64,000 nucleotides of DNA, from positions 1,521,001 to 1,585,000 of the forward strand of contig NC_015291.1 in the NCBI RefSeq assembly GCF_000253155.1, written 5' to 3'. This document shows, piece after piece, positions 20,089 to 29,740 of the stretch. Position numbers and translations under genes: made by a program. The stretch is from Streptococcus oralis Uo5. Its GTDB lineage: Bacteria > Bacillota > Bacilli > Lactobacillales > Streptococcaceae. Each line of letters starts with the position of its first letter. Within the stretch, counting starts at the first letter, position 1. The notes under the pieces were generated by a model that saw nothing but the letters and a program-made list of their open reading frames with translations, had not been told where the DNA came from and did not search any database.

Positions 20089-20142
20089 GTTCATCCCCTC
20101 AACTTGAAAAAGATCTATTCACCTATAAAATACTATCTTCTT

Positions 20143-20171
20143 ATTATATACCAAATATACCTACAATTCAA
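20143..20171 (-). promoter_or_regulatory. promoter of the adhesin gene
   Basis: On the minus strand, -35 TTGAAT (20166-20171) and -10 TATAAT (20143-20148) are 17 nt apart, about 50 nt before the adhesin start. The flanking DNA is very AT-rich. Confidence 0.7.
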
Positions 20172-20373
20172 TATCTATAACTAACTCTAAAGAAAGAAAA
20201 TGATTTCAAAAATAACTTGATTTTAAATCTATTCTGTTTTTTCGATATAATTTATATTTTATCTATCATCTATCTATTAATATATTTTATTTGTTTTTAA
20301 CCATTTTGAAATGCTTTAAAATTTGAGCAAACAGTTCCAATTACTCATGGAATTAATTTTTATTCAAAATATA

Positions 20374-20548
20374 GAAAAAGCCCATGAATCAATAGCATCC
20401 ACAAACTTTTAGGAGTAGAGTATTTAAAAGTAGTTTCACAAATGAATCAATGAGGCCGGTAGCCGAGGTAACTTTTTACCCTTTCCAACAAAAAAATCCA
20501 CGAATCAAAAACATTCGAGGACTTTTCTTACGACGTATTTAAGCAAAA
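20374..20548. repeat. two diverged copies of a ~55-bp intergenic sequence
   Basis: Copy A (about 20374-20432) and copy B (about 20490-20548) both read AAAAA, then CCAyGAATCAA, then GCATCC or ACATTC, then ACTTTT and a GTATTTAA block. About 70 percent of positions agree by eye over the first 37 nt. No coding potential is apparent. I do not recognise it as BOX, RUP or SPRITE. Confidence 0.45.
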
Positions 20549-20573
20549 TGCCATACTAATTAATAGCCTTAAT

Positions 20574-20700
20574 CTACGACACTGAGTTTTACAAATCGAT
20601 TTCATTTGTAAAACGTGGATTTTTCCTAGTGAAGCGTTTAGGTAAGCCGATTTTACACTACGACACGGAGTTTGGCAAATCGATTCTATTTGCCAAACGT
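20574..20700. repeat. two related inverted-repeat units with compensatory changes
   Basis: Both units begin CTACGACAC and contain a perfect 11-bp stem with a 7-nt loop starting CGATT. Unit 1 pairs GTTTTACAAAT (20586-20596) with ATTTGTAAAAC (20604-20614). Unit 2 pairs GTTTGGCAAAT (20670-20680) with ATTTGCCAAAC (20688-20698). The units differ at matching positions on both arms, so pairing is kept. No gene lies between 20095 and 20784. Confidence 0.8.
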
Positions 20701-20744
20701 AGTTAGTAAGGCAGTTAGCTAGTTCGCCAAATAGCGACTAGCGT

Positions 20745-20777
20745 CCAACAATTAGGAACTTTAGTTCCAATTGTTGG
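20745..20777 (-). terminator. strong hairpin downstream of prfC (terminator-like, no T-run)
   Basis: CCAACAATT-A-GGAACT pairs with AGTTCCAATTGTTGG: a 15-bp stem with one bulged base and a 2-nt apex, starting 8 nt after the prfC stop. It lacks a following T-run on the prfC strand, so it may be an mRNA 3' end stabiliser or a repeat element rather than an intrinsic terminator. Confidence 0.5.
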
Positions 20778-20784
20778 TGCTGAG

Positions 20785-22329
20785 TTACATTTTTTCCTCC
20801 AACTCTACGTCTGGATACTTGTCCGCAAACCAGCGGAGGGCAAAGTCATTTTCAAAGAGGAAGACTGGTTGGTCAAAGCGGTCCTTGGCCAAAATATTGC
20901 GGCTTGAGGTCATCCGTTCATCCAAGTCCTCAGGCTTGATCCAACGAACGGTCTTTTTACCCATTGGGCTCATGACTACTTCTGCATTGTACTCGCCTTC
21001 CATGCGGTGCTTAAAGACTTCAAACTGGAGTTGTCCCACAGCCCCTAGCATGTACTCGCCAGTTTGGTAATTCTTATAAAGCTGAATGGCTCCTTCTTGC
21101 ACCAATTGCTCAATCCCTTTGTGGAAAGATTTTTGTTTCATAACGTTCTTAGCAGAAACTTTCATGAAAATCTCAGGGGTAAAGGTTGGCAGTGGTTCAA
21201 ATTCAAACTTATTTTTTCCAACTGTCAAGGTATCCCCAACCTGATAAGTACCAGTATCGTAAACCCCGATAATATCACCTGCCACGGCATTGGTCACATT
21301 CTCACGACTTTCCGCCATAAACTGGGTGACATTAGAAAGCTTGGCAGTCTTCCCAGTACGAGGAAGGTTAACACTCATCCCACGCTCAAATTCGCCCGAT
21401 ACGATACGGACAAAGGCGATACGGTCCCGGTGACGAGGGTCCATGTTGGCTTGGATTTTAAAGACAAATCCTGAGAAATCCTTATCATAAGGATCCACAA
21501 TTTCGCCATCTGTTTTCTTGTGGCCATGTGGTTCTGGAGCAAACTTAAGGAAGGTCTCAAGGAAGGTCTGCACCCCAAAGTTAGTGAGGGCTGAACCAAA
21601 GAAGACCGGAGTCAGTTCTCCTGCAAGAATAGCTTCTTCTGAAAATTCATTTCCTGCTTCTTGCAACAGCTCGATATCGTCCTTAACCTGAGCGTAGAAA
21701 GGATTACTTCCAAAGAGCTTATCCCCTTCTTCCAGACTGGCAAAACGCTCATCCCCTTTATAGAGCTCCAAGCGTTGGTTATAAAGGTCATACAAGCCTT
21801 CAAAGGCTTTCCCCATCCCGATTGGCCAGTTCATAGGATAGCTCGCAATACCTAGGACTTCTTCTAGTTCTTGCAAGAGGTCCAGTGGCTCACGACCGTC
21901 ACGGTCCAGCTTGTTCATAAAGGTAAAGACTGGAATGCCACGGTGCTTCACAACCTCAAACAATTTCTTGGTTTGGGCCTCGATACCCTTGGCAGAGTCC
22001 ACGACCATGACCGCAGCATCCACTGCCATCAAGGTCCGATAAGTATCTTCTGAGAAGTCCTCGTGCCCTGGTGTGTCGAGGATGTTCACGCGCTTGCCAT
22101 CGTAGTCAAACTGCATAACTGATGACGTGACCGAAATCCCACGTTGTTTCTCGATATCCATCCAGTCAGACTTGGCAAAAGTCCCTGTTTTCTTCCCTTT
22201 TACCGTACCAGCCTCACGAATCTCGCCCCCAAAGTAGAGCAACTGCTCCGTAATGGTTGTTTTCCCGGCGTCCGGGTGGGAGATGATAGCAAAAGTACGA
22301 CGTTTCTTAATTTCTTCTTGAATAGTCAT
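20785..22329 (-). CDS. prfC: peptide chain release factor 3
   Basis: 514 residues, normal length. RF3 is the translational GTPase that recycles RF1/RF2 from the ribosome after termination. GTPase motifs are clear: [10 protein letters not shown] (G1), DTPGHEDF (G3) and FMNKLDRDG (G4), followed by the EF-G-like domain II and the RF3 C-terminus. It has its own promoter about 90 nt upstream and is monocistronic by appearance. prfC borders the accessory Sec locus with about 700 nt of gene-free DNA between. Confidence 0.97.
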   Translation of the reverse strand: MTIQEEIKKRRTFAIISHPDAGKTTITEQLLYFGGEIREAGTVKGKKTGTFAKSDWMDIEKQRGISVTSSVMQFDYDGKRVNILDTPGHEDFSEDTYRTLMAVDAAVMVVDSAKGIEAQTKKLFEVVKHRGIPVFTFMNKLDRDGREPLDLLQELEEVLGIASYPMNWPIGMGKAFEGLYDLYNQRLELYKGDERFASLEEGDKLFGSNPFYAQVKDDIELLQEAGNEFSEEAILAGELTPVFFGSALTNFGVQTFLETFLKFAPEPHGHKKTDGEIVDPYDKDFSGFVFKIQANMDPRHRDRIAFVRIVSGEFERGMSVNLPRTGKTAKLSNVTQFMAESRENVTNAVAGDIIGVYDTGTYQVGDTLTVGKNKFEFEPLPTFTPEIFMKVSAKNVMKQKSFHKGIEQLVQEGAIQLYKNYQTGEYMLGAVGQLQFEVFKHRMEGEYNAEVVMSPMGKKTVRWIKPEDLDERMTSSRNILAKDRFDQPVFLFENDFALRWFADKYPDVELEEKM

Positions 22330-22419
22330 AAGTTCTCTTTCTTTGATTTTCTATTTTTAGTTGTTTCAGTAGCTAAGAATGATGTTTACATTGGATTTTA
22401 CTATTCCTTTCGACTCTCC

Positions 22420-22448
22420 ATTATAGCGGATTTTGGGGAGTTTTTCAA
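22420..22448 (-). promoter_or_regulatory. prfC promoter
   Basis: Minus strand -35 TTGAAA (22443-22448) and -10 TATAAT (22420-22425), spacer 17 nt, about 90 nt upstream of the prfC start. Confidence 0.75.
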
Positions 22449-22472
22449 TTGCTCATCTGACGAAAAGGCAAG

Positions 22473-23165
22473 CTAGAGCACAGATTGCACCTGATTTCTC
22501 TTTTTCCACCGTTTCTTGAACAAGATATCAAAGAGAACCAGAGCCAGTGAGAGGATGACGGACACAAGAAGGTATTTTAACCATAGAGGGGCATTCGAGA
22601 TAAACGGGGTATCTCTTAACAAACCATAATTTCCACCCGTCACCTGATTAACCCCAACTAGAAAGAGGTTGAGGATAAAGGTATAGACTACAATCATATA
22701 CTTCTTGAGCAAGGTCTTATCATAGTGATTCATCAAGTAAACCAAGGAATTCACTAGAAGGGCATAGTGCCCAATCAAAAATGAAAAACTGGTAATATGT
22801 GGGAAATCATAGGGGTCAAAAACGGGGTAAACCAGTGCAAAGACCGCTCCACTTGCTCCTAAAAGGGCAAAATATTGCTTGCTCCGCCATTTATCTGGCA
22901 AGAAAACCACCGCAAACATAGCCAAACGGCAATGGTAAAATGGAAGGCTATTAGAAAATGGAATCCCAAAGCCAACATACCAGCTATATAGGGCTAGCAA
23001 CTGGAGAATCTGAATTCCCTTAAACAAGCGAACAAATTTCGGATTTTTGTGATAAGCAAGTGCTCCATAAATACAAAGCACTAAGACAAGCATCATAATC
23101 CCATACCAAAAGAGCGAAATGGGAGGAGGAACCGTTTGAGATCTGGTGATAAATTGATGGAACAT
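22473..23165 (-). CDS. YwaF-like (TIGR02206) integral membrane protein
   Basis: 230 residues with about six or seven hydrophobic helices. The LPFYHCRLAMF motif (about 74-84), the later VNQVTGGNYGLLRDTP loop and the overall layout match the TIGR02206/YwaF family of unknown function found in many Firmicutes. It ends 24 nt upstream of the prfC promoter and has its own consensus promoter. I know of no proven activity, and nothing in the neighbours suggests one. Confidence 0.75.
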   Translation of the reverse strand: MFHQFITRSQTVPPPISLFWYGIMMLVLVLCIYGALAYHKNPKFVRLFKGIQILQLLALYSWYVGFGIPFSNSLPFYHCRLAMFAVVFLPDKWRSKQYFALLGASGAVFALVYPVFDPYDFPHITSFSFLIGHYALLVNSLVYLMNHYDKTLLKKYMIVVYTFILNLFLVGVNQVTGGNYGLLRDTPFISNAPLWLKYLLVSVILSLALVLFDILFKKRWKKRNQVQSVL

Positions 23166-23208
23166 ATTTCTATCCTAACTCTGATTTTTTCTATTCTCTA
23201 GTTTAACC

Positions 23209-23237
23209 ATTATAGCGAATTAAAAGCGATTTTTCAA
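23209..23237 (-). promoter_or_regulatory. promoter of the YwaF-like gene
   Basis: Minus strand -35 TTGAAA (23232-23237) and -10 TATAAT (23209-23214) with a 17-nt spacer, about 45 nt before the start codon. It closely resembles the prfC promoter, including TATAATGG. Confidence 0.75.
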
Positions 23238-23280
23238 TTTCTATTTCTTTTCAGTTTGGCTCCCTTATTTATAGGAAAAT

Positions 23281-23290
23281 ATGGTAAAAT
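23281..23290 (+). promoter_or_regulatory. extended -10 promoter of the gatCAB operon
   Basis: ATGGTAAAAT carries an extended -10 (TG-G-TAAAAT, hexamer 23285-23290) about 40 nt before gatC. No good -35 at 17 nt, which extended -10 promoters tolerate. Confidence 0.5.
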
Positions 23291-23330
23291 AGAACAGACT
23301 AAAAATCATCATTTCACGAAAGGATGCAAG

Positions 23331-23633
23331 ATGAAAATTACGCAAGAAGAGGTAACACACGTTGCCAATCTTTCAAAATTAAGATTCTCTGAAGAAGAAA
23401 CTGCTGCCTTTGCGACTACCTTGTCTAAAATTGTTGACATGGTTGAATTGCTGGGCGAAGTCGACACAACTGGTGTCGCACCTACTACGACCATGGCAGA
23501 CCGCAAGACCGTACTCCGCCCTGATGTGGCCGAAGAAGGAACAGACCGTGATCGCTTGTTTAAAAACGTACCTGAAAAAGATAACTACTATATCAAGGTA
23601 CCAGCTATCCTAGATGATGGAGGAGATGCCTAA
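23331..23633 (+). CDS. gatC: Asp-tRNA(Asn)/Glu-tRNA(Gln) amidotransferase subunit C
   Basis: 100 residues from the ATG at 23331, which has AAAGGATG upstream; an in-frame ATG at 23256 would add 25 residues not typical of the family and lie over the promoter. GatC is the small scaffold joining GatA and GatB in the complex that converts Glu-tRNA(Gln) to Gln-tRNA(Gln). The family motifs [16 protein letters not shown] and the C-terminal [19 protein letters not shown] are present. Stop and gatA start overlap in TAATG. Confidence 0.96.
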   Translation: MKITQEEVTHVANLSKLRFSEEETAAFATTLSKIVDMVELLGEVDTTGVAPTTTMADRKTVLRPDVAEEGTDRDRLFKNVPEKDNYYIKVPAILDDGGDA

Positions 23634-25099
23634 TGACTTTTAATAACAAAACGATTGAAGACTTGCACAACCTCCTTGTATCTAAGGAGATTTCAGCTAC
23701 TGAATTGACCCAAGCCACGCTTGAAGATATCAAGTCTCGCGAGAAAGCTATCAATGCTTTTGTCACTATCGCTGAAGAACAAGCCCTTGCTCAAGCTAAA
23801 GCCATTGATGAAGCTGGAATTGACGCGGATAATGTCCTTTCAGGAATTCCACTGGCTATTAAGGATAATATTTCTACTGACGGCATCCTCACAACTGCTG
23901 CCTCAAAAATGCTCTACAACTACGAACCTATCTTTGATGCAACAGCTGTTGCCAATGCAAAATCTAAGGGCATGATCGTTGTTGGGAAAACCAACATGGA
24001 CGAATTTGCCATGGGTGGTTCTGGTGAGACTTCCTACTACGGCGCAACAAAAAATGCTTGGGACCACAGCAAGGTTCCTGGTGGATCATCAAGTGGTTCT
24101 GCCGCAGCTGTAGCTTCAGGTCAAGTCCGCTTGTCACTTGGTTCTGATACGGGGGGGTCTATCCGCCAACCTGCTGCCTTCAACGGGATCGTTGGTCTCA
24201 AACCAACCTACGGAACAGTTTCACGTTTCGGCCTCATTGCCTTTGGTAGCTCTCTAGACCAAATCGGGCCTTTTGCTCCAACTGTTAAGGAAAATGCCCT
24301 CTTGCTCAATGCGATTGCCAGCGAAGATGCCAAAGACTCTACCTCTGCTCCTGTCCGCATCGCTGACTTTACTTCAAAAATCGGCCAAGATATCAAGGGA
24401 ATGAAAATTGCTTTGCCTAAGGAATACCTTGGTGAAGGGATTGATCCAGAGGTTAAGGAAACCATTCTGAGTGCAGCCAAACACTTTGAAAAACTTGGTG
24501 CTATCGTCGAAGAAGTCAGCCTTCCTCACTCTAAATACGGTGTTGCCGTTTACTACATCATCGCTTCATCAGAAGCCTCATCAAACTTGCAACGCTTTGA
24601 CGGTATCCGTTACGGCTACCGCGCAGATGATGCGACTAATCTTGATGAAATCTATGTAAACAGCCGTAGCCAAGGTTTCGGTGAAGAGGTAAAACGCCGT
24701 ATCATGCTAGGTACTTTCAGCCTTTCATCAGGTTACTATGATGCCTACTATAAGAAAGCTGGTCAGGTCCGTACCCTCATCATCCAAGATTTCGAAAAAG
24801 TCTTTGCGGATTACGACTTGATTTTGGGACCAACTGCTCCAAGCATTGCCTATGATTTGGACTCCCTCAACCACGACCCAGTTGCCATGTACTTGGCTGA
24901 CCTCTTGACAATCCCAGTCAACTTGGCAGGTCTCCCAGGGATTTCGATTCCTGCTGGATTCTCTCAAGGTCTACCTGTCGGGCTCCAATTGATTGGTCCT
25001 AAATACTCTGAGGAAACCATTTACCAAGCTGCTGCTGCCTTTGAAGCAACAACAGACTACCACAAACAACAACCCGTGATTTTTGGAGGTGACAACTAA
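23633..25099 (+). CDS. gatA: Glu-tRNA(Gln) amidotransferase subunit A (amidase)
   Basis: 488 residues. GatA hydrolyses glutamine and passes ammonia to GatB. The amidase-signature core shows the Ser-cisSer-Lys elements: a Lys in [23 protein letters not shown] and [14 protein letters not shown]. Most of the sequence is standard for streptococcal GatA. A run of seven G lies in the codons for TGGS (24151-24157), inside the catalytic region, but the frame is intact. It overlaps gatC and gatB by one base each. Confidence 0.97.
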   Translation: MTFNNKTIEDLHNLLVSKEISATELTQATLEDIKSREKAINAFVTIAEEQALAQAKAIDEAGIDADNVLSGIPLAIKDNISTDGILTTAASKMLYNYEPIFDATAVANAKSKGMIVVGKTNMDEFAMGGSGETSYYGATKNAWDHSKVPGGSSSGSAAAVASGQVRLSLGSDTGGSIRQPAAFNGIVGLKPTYGTVSRFGLIAFGSSLDQIGPFAPTVKENALLLNAIASEDAKDSTSAPVRIADFTSKIGQDIKGMKIALPKEYLGEGIDPEVKETILSAAKHFEKLGAIVEEVSLPHSKYGVAVYYIIASSEASSNLQRFDGIRYGYRADDATNLDEIYVNSRSQGFGEEVKRRIMLGTFSLSSGYYDAYYKKAGQVRTLIIQDFEKVFADYDLILGPTAPSIAYDLDSLNHDPVAMYLADLLTIPVNLAGLPGISIPAGFSQGLPVGLQLIGPKYSEETIYQAAAAFEATTDYHKQQPVIFGGDN

Positions 25100-26544
25100 T
25101 GAACTTTGAAACAGTCATTGGACTTGAAGTCCACGTAGAGCTCAACACCAATTCAAAAATCTTCTCACCTACTTCTGCCCACTTTGGAAATGACCAAAAT
25201 GCCAACACTAATGTGATTGACTGGTCCTTCCCAGGAGTTCTGCCAGTTCTCAATAAAGGGGTTGTCGATGCCGGTATCAAGGCAGCTCTTGCTCTCAACA
25301 TGGACATCCACAAAAAGATGCACTTTGACCGCAAGAACTACTTCTATCCCGACAATCCCAAAGCCTACCAAATTTCTCAGTTTGATGAGCCAATAGGTTA
25401 TAACGGCTGGATTGAAGTGGAGCTAGAAGATGGTACAACCAAGAAAATCGGTATCGAACGTGCTCACCTAGAAGAAGACGCTGGTAAAAACACCCATGGT
25501 ACAGATGGCTACTCTTATGTAGACCTCAACCGCCAAGGGGTGCCATTGATTGAGATTGTATCTGAAGCCGACATGCGCTCCCCAGAAGAAGCCTATGCTT
25601 ATCTAACTGCCCTCAAGGAAGTCATCCAGTACGCTGGCATTTCTGACGTTAAGATGGAAGAAGGTTCGATGCGTGTGGATGCCAACATCTCCCTTCGCCC
25701 TTATGGTCAAGAGAAATTCGGTACCAAGACTGAGTTGAAAAACCTCAACTCCTTCTCAAACGTTCGTAAGGGTCTCGAATACGAAGTCCAACGCCAGGCT
25801 GAAATCCTTCGCTCAGGTGGTCAAATTCGCCAAGAAACACGCCGTTACGATGAAGCGAATAAAGCAACCATCCTCATGCGTGTCAAAGAAGGTGCTGCTG
25901 ACTACCGCTACTTCCCAGAACCAGACCTACCCCTCTTTGAAATCTCAGATGAGTGGATCGAAGAAATGCGTACAGAGTTGCCAGAGTTTCCAAAAGAACG
26001 CCGTGCGCGCTACGTATCTGACCTTGGCTTGTCAGACTACGATGCTAGCCAGTTGACGGCAAACAAAGTCACTTCTGACTTCTTTGAAAAAGCTGTTGCC
26101 CTCGGTGGCGATGCCAAACAAGTCTCTAACTGGCTCCAAGGTGAAGTTGCTCAGTTCTTGAACGCCGAAGGTAAAACACTGGAACAAATCGAATTAACAC
26201 CAGAAAACTTGGTAGAAATGATTGCCATCATCGAAGACGGCACGATCTCTTCTAAGATTGCCAAGAAAGTCTTTGTCCACCTGGCTAAAAATGGCGGTGG
26301 CGCGCGTGAATACGTGGAAAAAGCAGGCTTGGTGCAAATCTCTGATCCAGGTGTCTTGATCCCAATCATCCACCAAGTCTTTGCGGATAATGAAGCAGCC
26401 GTTGCCGACTTCAAGTCAGGCAAACGCAACGCAGACAAGGCCTTCACAGGCTTCCTCATGAAAGCAACCAAAGGCCAAGCCAACCCACAAGTTGCCCTTA
26501 AACTGCTTGCGCAGGAATTGGCCAAGTTGAAAGAAAGTGAGTAA
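25099..26544 (+). CDS. gatB: Asp-tRNA(Asn)/Glu-tRNA(Gln) amidotransferase subunit B
   Basis: 481 residues. GatB activates the misacylated tRNA by phosphorylation and receives ammonia from GatA. The start [20 protein letters not shown], the [16 protein letters not shown] block and the C-terminal YqeY-like tRNA-binding domain ([20 protein letters not shown]) are all present. It completes the gatCAB operon and is followed after 62 nt by the Tim44-like gene, which has its own ribosome site. Confidence 0.97.
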   Translation: MNFETVIGLEVHVELNTNSKIFSPTSAHFGNDQNANTNVIDWSFPGVLPVLNKGVVDAGIKAALALNMDIHKKMHFDRKNYFYPDNPKAYQISQFDEPIGYNGWIEVELEDGTTKKIGIERAHLEEDAGKNTHGTDGYSYVDLNRQGVPLIEIVSEADMRSPEEAYAYLTALKEVIQYAGISDVKMEEGSMRVDANISLRPYGQEKFGTKTELKNLNSFSNVRKGLEYEVQRQAEILRSGGQIRQETRRYDEANKATILMRVKEGAADYRYFPEPDLPLFEISDEWIEEMRTELPEFPKERRARYVSDLGLSDYDASQLTANKVTSDFFEKAVALGGDAKQVSNWLQGEVAQFLNAEGKTLEQIELTPENLVEMIAIIEDGTISSKIAKKVFVHLAKNGGGAREYVEKAGLVQISDPGVLIPIIHQVFADNEAAVADFKSGKRNADKAFTGFLMKATKGQANPQVALKLLAQELAKLKESE

Positions 26545-26606
26545 TTCGCTAGTAGTCATCCAGTAGTCTAGACAGCTACCTTTTCAATCATATAGTTAGG
26601 AGACAC

Positions 26607-27551
26607 ATGAAAAAGTTTTACGCTCTTTTAATGACCTGTTTATTACTTGTTTTTCTATCCGTTCCTCAAATCGTTGATGCGGGTGTCGGACATTCCAGAA
26701 GTGGAGGGAGCAGCCGCAGTAGCAGCCGCTCAAGTGGAGGTGGAAGTCGTTCTGGCGGATCATCATACCACTACTACCGCTCTGGATATGGATCATCCTC
26801 TGACAGTTCTGCTAGCTCTCCCTATCTAGGATTTATGTTCATATTAGTCGGAGGAATCATACTAGTTGTTATCGTCAAATCCTTGCAGAATAAGTCTGGA
26901 GATTCGAATTCAACGTTCACTAGTAATGATTCTCAAACGCTCCATCGTCGAGTTGAACACAACACACTGGCCATTAGTCGTGTGAAATACGGGGATCCAA
27001 ACTTTGACGCGGAAGCCTTCACATCTTGGGTTAAGGAAGTCTACCTTAAATTGCAGGTTGCCTGGACTGAAAAAAATTGGAACTCTGTCCGCGCTTTAGA
27101 AAGTACCAGTCTCTACTCTCAACACAGTACTCAACTTGAGGACCATATTCGAGCTAAAACAACCAATGTTTTAGAGAAAGTTTGTATCGAAAATGTTCGC
27201 ATCAAGGAGTTTATTGAAAATCCTGACGGAAACGATACCTTAGTGGTGATTCTATCATCAATTTTACGAGACTATGTCATTGACGATGAGACTCGTCGTG
27301 TCCTTGAAGGAGACCCTAAAAAAGATCTCTTCACTGTGTATCAATTGAACTTTATCCGTCAACACGGTAGCCAAACGCAAGCAGTCAATCCAGACGAAGT
27401 TGTGAGCGACCACTGTCCAAACTGTGGCGCCCCATTGAAAATCTCCGCAGTTAGTGAGTGCGACTACTGTGGTGCCAATCTCTCTCGCAGTCCAAACCAA
27501 TGGGTACTGGATACCTATGATGTTGTGGATGAAGACGAGCTTTATAATTAG
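26607..27551 (+). CDS. Tim44-like domain, zinc-ribbon membrane protein
   Basis: 314 residues. Order: signal-like N-terminal helix (about 4-24); a Gly/Ser-rich, Arg-dotted low-complexity linker (about 26-70); a membrane helix (about 73-92); a Tim44-like domain (about 120-265) with FDAEAFTSWVKEVYLKLQVAWTEKNW; and a C-terminal zinc ribbon CPNCG ... CDYCG (about 270-293). Such proteins occur in Firmicutes next to SPFH proteins, as here, where the next gene starts 8 nt later. The function is unproven; a membrane platform binding partly folded proteins or lipid is a guess from the domains. Confidence 0.7.
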   Translation: MKKFYALLMTCLLLVFLSVPQIVDAGVGHSRSGGSSRSSSRSSGGGSRSGGSSYHYYRSGYGSSSDSSASSPYLGFMFILVGGIILVVIVKSLQNKSGDSNSTFTSNDSQTLHRRVEHNTLAISRVKYGDPNFDAEAFTSWVKEVYLKLQVAWTEKNWNSVRALESTSLYSQHSTQLEDHIRAKTTNVLEKVCIENVRIKEFIENPDGNDTLVVILSSILRDYVIDDETRRVLEGDPKKDLFTVYQLNFIRQHGSQTQAVNPDEVVSDHCPNCGAPLKISAVSECDYCGANLSRSPNQWVLDTYDVVDEDELYN

Positions 27552-27559
27552 GAGGAATT

Positions 27560-28687
27560 ATGGGATTTATACGTGCAGCCTTATCAGCAGGCTTAAATAG
27601 TTTTAATGATAGTAAATTCAAGGAAGCCATTGTCCTTCCAGATAATGTCTCTGGCGACGCCTTGGCCGTCAAGGGACAATTGCTCACAAAAGACCCAGAT
27701 GGACGTTCTCGTCACAGCAATCAAAATACTGGACTTTTGTCAGATGGCAGTGTGGTTATCGTTCCCCAAGGTTATAGCGCTGTTTTGGTAAACAACGGTA
27801 CCTTCCTTGGTGAAGTCCTCGAAGCAGGTAGCCACGAATGGCAAGCTGGTGATAACGCCTGGCTCCTTGAAAAAGGTGGTTTAAAAGGCACTTGGGAAAA
27901 CTTTAAAAACCGTTTCTCTTTTGGTGGACAAGTCATCACCCAACAGGAAATTATCTTTATCCGCATGCAACCTATTGCAGGTAATAAGTTCGGCACACAA
28001 AATGCGGTCGAATATTTCAGCGAACGTTACCAACAACTGCTCAACATCCGTTTTTATGGCTTGTTTGATGTAAAAATAGCAGATCCAGTCCTCTTCTACG
28101 TGAGCTCTGTTAGCCGTCAAATTACTGACGGACAGCCATTTACTCTCCAAGATGTAGCTCAAGGAACGCTCCGTCAAAATATCGCACCGAAAATCGCGAT
28201 TGCCATTGCCAAATATACCAACGAAAACAAGGTTGATATCTATAGCCTCAATGCCAACCAAGACACCTTTAACGAACTCGCTAAACAAGAGGTTAACAAG
28301 GTTTGGACAGGTCTCTACGGGATTGAAGCAACTAATATCTTGCTTGAAGACCTCAGCTACGACCAAGAAAGTCTTGATATCGTTCGCAAGCTTGATAGTG
28401 AGCTCGTGGCAATGAAGTACAACACGATTGAAATCGAAGAACGCCGTGCTCGAAACGAAGCGCTTATTGCTGCAGCTGCCAATGAGGGGAATGGCAATGG
28501 GATGAACATGTTTATGGGCATGAATCTTGGTCAGACTCTCGGTGGTCAACTAAGCCAACAAGTCCAAAATCAAGCACCTGCTCAAAACACTGGGCAAACT
28601 GCCAGCAAGAATTTTTACATCGAAGTCGATGGAAAATACGTCCTCGTTACCAAAGACGAAGATGGAAATATCGTACCAGTCAACTAA
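27560..28687 (+). CDS. SPFH-domain (YdjI-like, 'virion core protein' family) protein
   Basis: 375 residues, no signal peptide. It resembles Bacillus YdjI: GFIRAALSAGLNSFNDSKFKE start, an SPFH/band-7 core (about 55-290), then an NGMNMFMGMNLGQTLGGQL Gly/Met/Gln-rich hinge and a short C-terminal domain (NFYIEVDGKYVLVTKDEDGN). Family members are often called virion core protein by sequence history, without a phage role. It is spaced 8 nt from the Tim44/zinc-ribbon gene, a pair conserved in other Gram-positives, suggesting recruitment of the SPFH scaffold to the membrane partner. Ends before the efp promoter. Confidence 0.75.
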   Translation: MGFIRAALSAGLNSFNDSKFKEAIVLPDNVSGDALAVKGQLLTKDPDGRSRHSNQNTGLLSDGSVVIVPQGYSAVLVNNGTFLGEVLEAGSHEWQAGDNAWLLEKGGLKGTWENFKNRFSFGGQVITQQEIIFIRMQPIAGNKFGTQNAVEYFSERYQQLLNIRFYGLFDVKIADPVLFYVSSVSRQITDGQPFTLQDVAQGTLRQNIAPKIAIAIAKYTNENKVDIYSLNANQDTFNELAKQEVNKVWTGLYGIEATNILLEDLSYDQESLDIVRKLDSELVAMKYNTIEIEERRARNEALIAAAANEGNGNGMNMFMGMNLGQTLGGQLSQQVQNQAPAQNTGQTASKNFYIEVDGKYVLVTKDEDGNIVPVN

Positions 28688-28705
28688 TTAAGCTCCTTTT
28701 GACAT

Positions 28706-28734
28706 TTGAGTAATGTTGTCTTTTATGGTACAAT
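28706..28734 (+). promoter_or_regulatory. efp promoter
   Basis: -35 TTGAGT (28706-28711), 17-nt spacer, -10 TACAAT (28729-28734) preceded by TGG (extended -10). The efp start is 34 nt downstream with an AGAGG ribosome site. Confidence 0.7.
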
Positions 28735-28768
28735 AAAGAGTAAATTATTTTATTAAAGAGGTAAAAAC

Positions 28769-29329
28769 ATGATTGAAGCAAGTAAATTAAAGGCTGGTAT
28801 GACCTTTGAAACAGCTGACGGAAAATTGATCCGCGTTTTGGAAGCTAGCCACCACAAACCAGGTAAAGGAAACACAATCATGCGTATGAAATTGCGTGAT
28901 GTCCGTACTGGTTCTACATTTGATACAAGCTACCGTCCAGAGGAAAAATTTGAACAAGCCATCATCGAGACTGTCCCAGCTCAATACTTGTACAAAATGG
29001 ATGACACAGCCTACTTCATGAACACAGAAACTTACGACCAATACGAAATTCCTGTAGTCAACGTTGAAAACGAATTGCTTTACATCCTTGAAAACTCTGA
29101 TGTGAAGATCCAATTTTACGGAACTGAAGTGATTGGTGTTACCGTTCCTACTACTGTCGAATTGACAGTTGCAGAAACTCAACCATCTATCAAAGGAGCT
29201 ACTGTTACAGGTTCTGGTAAACCAGCAACGATGGAAACTGGACTTGTCGTAAACGTTCCAGACTTCATCGAAGCAGGACAAAAACTCGTTATCAACACTG
29301 CAGAAGGAACTTACGTTTCTCGTGCCTAA
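28769..29329 (+). CDS. efp: translation elongation factor P
   Basis: 186 residues, three beta-barrel domains. EF-P relieves ribosome stalling at polyproline. The KOW-like N-terminus with the loop HHKPGKGN is visible; the residue at the tip is Lys, the position modified in other bacteria. C-terminal signature [17 protein letters not shown] and [23 protein letters not shown]. It begins an operon with the Asp23-family gene and nusB, 21 nt apart from the former. Confidence 0.97.
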
Positions 29330-29350
29330 TCTCTAGAAAGAGGTCATTCT

Positions 29351-29740
29351 ATGGGAATTGAAGAACAACTTGGCGAAATCGTTATCGCCCCACGTGTACT
29401 TGAAAAAATCATTGCTATTGCTACTGCAAAAGTAGAGGGTGTTCACTCTTTTTCAAACAAATCAGTATCTGACACCCTTTCAAAACTTTCTCTTGGCCGT
29501 GGTGTTTATCTTAAAAACGTGGACGAAGAGCTCACAGCAGATATCTATCTCTACCTTGAGTACGGAGTAAAAGTTCCTAAGGTAGCTGTTGCTATCCAGA
29601 AAGCTGTTAAAGATGCCGTCCGCAATATGGCTGATGTAGAACTCGCTGCTATCAATATTCACGTTGCAGGTATCGTTCCAGATAAAACACCAAAACCAGA
29701 ATTGAAAGATCTATTTGACGAGGACTTCCTCAATGACTAG
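29351..29740 (+). CDS. Asp23/Gls24 (DUF322) family protein
   Basis: 129 residues, cytosolic. The start LGEIVIAPRVLEKIIAIATAKVEGV and the VAVAIQKAVKDAVRNM helix are diagnostic of Asp23/Gls24 proteins (YqhY of Bacillus type). The genetic setting, efp - this gene - nusB, is that of yqhY, which in Bacillus sits beside the accBC genes and has been linked to acetyl-CoA carboxylase control. Here acc genes lie a few kb away. The name Asp23 (alkaline shock protein) is unrelated to the accessory Sec Asp proteins. Confidence 0.88.
   Translation: MGIEEQLGEIVIAPRVLEKIIAIATAKVEGVHSFSNKSVSDTLSKLSLGRGVYLKNVDEELTADIYLYLEYGVKVPKVAVAIQKAVKDAVRNMADVELAAINIHVAGIVPDKTPKPELKDLFDEDFLND

Noticed and set aside
24151..24157. 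Run of seven G in gatA as a possible frameshift or phase-variable site
   Set aside because: The frame is intact, the gene is essential, and the encoded TGGS is the normal catalytic-loop sequence.
27560..28687. Prophage remnant, because the SPFH protein family is called virion core protein
   Set aside because: No other phage genes or attachment repeats are nearby, and the name is historical.
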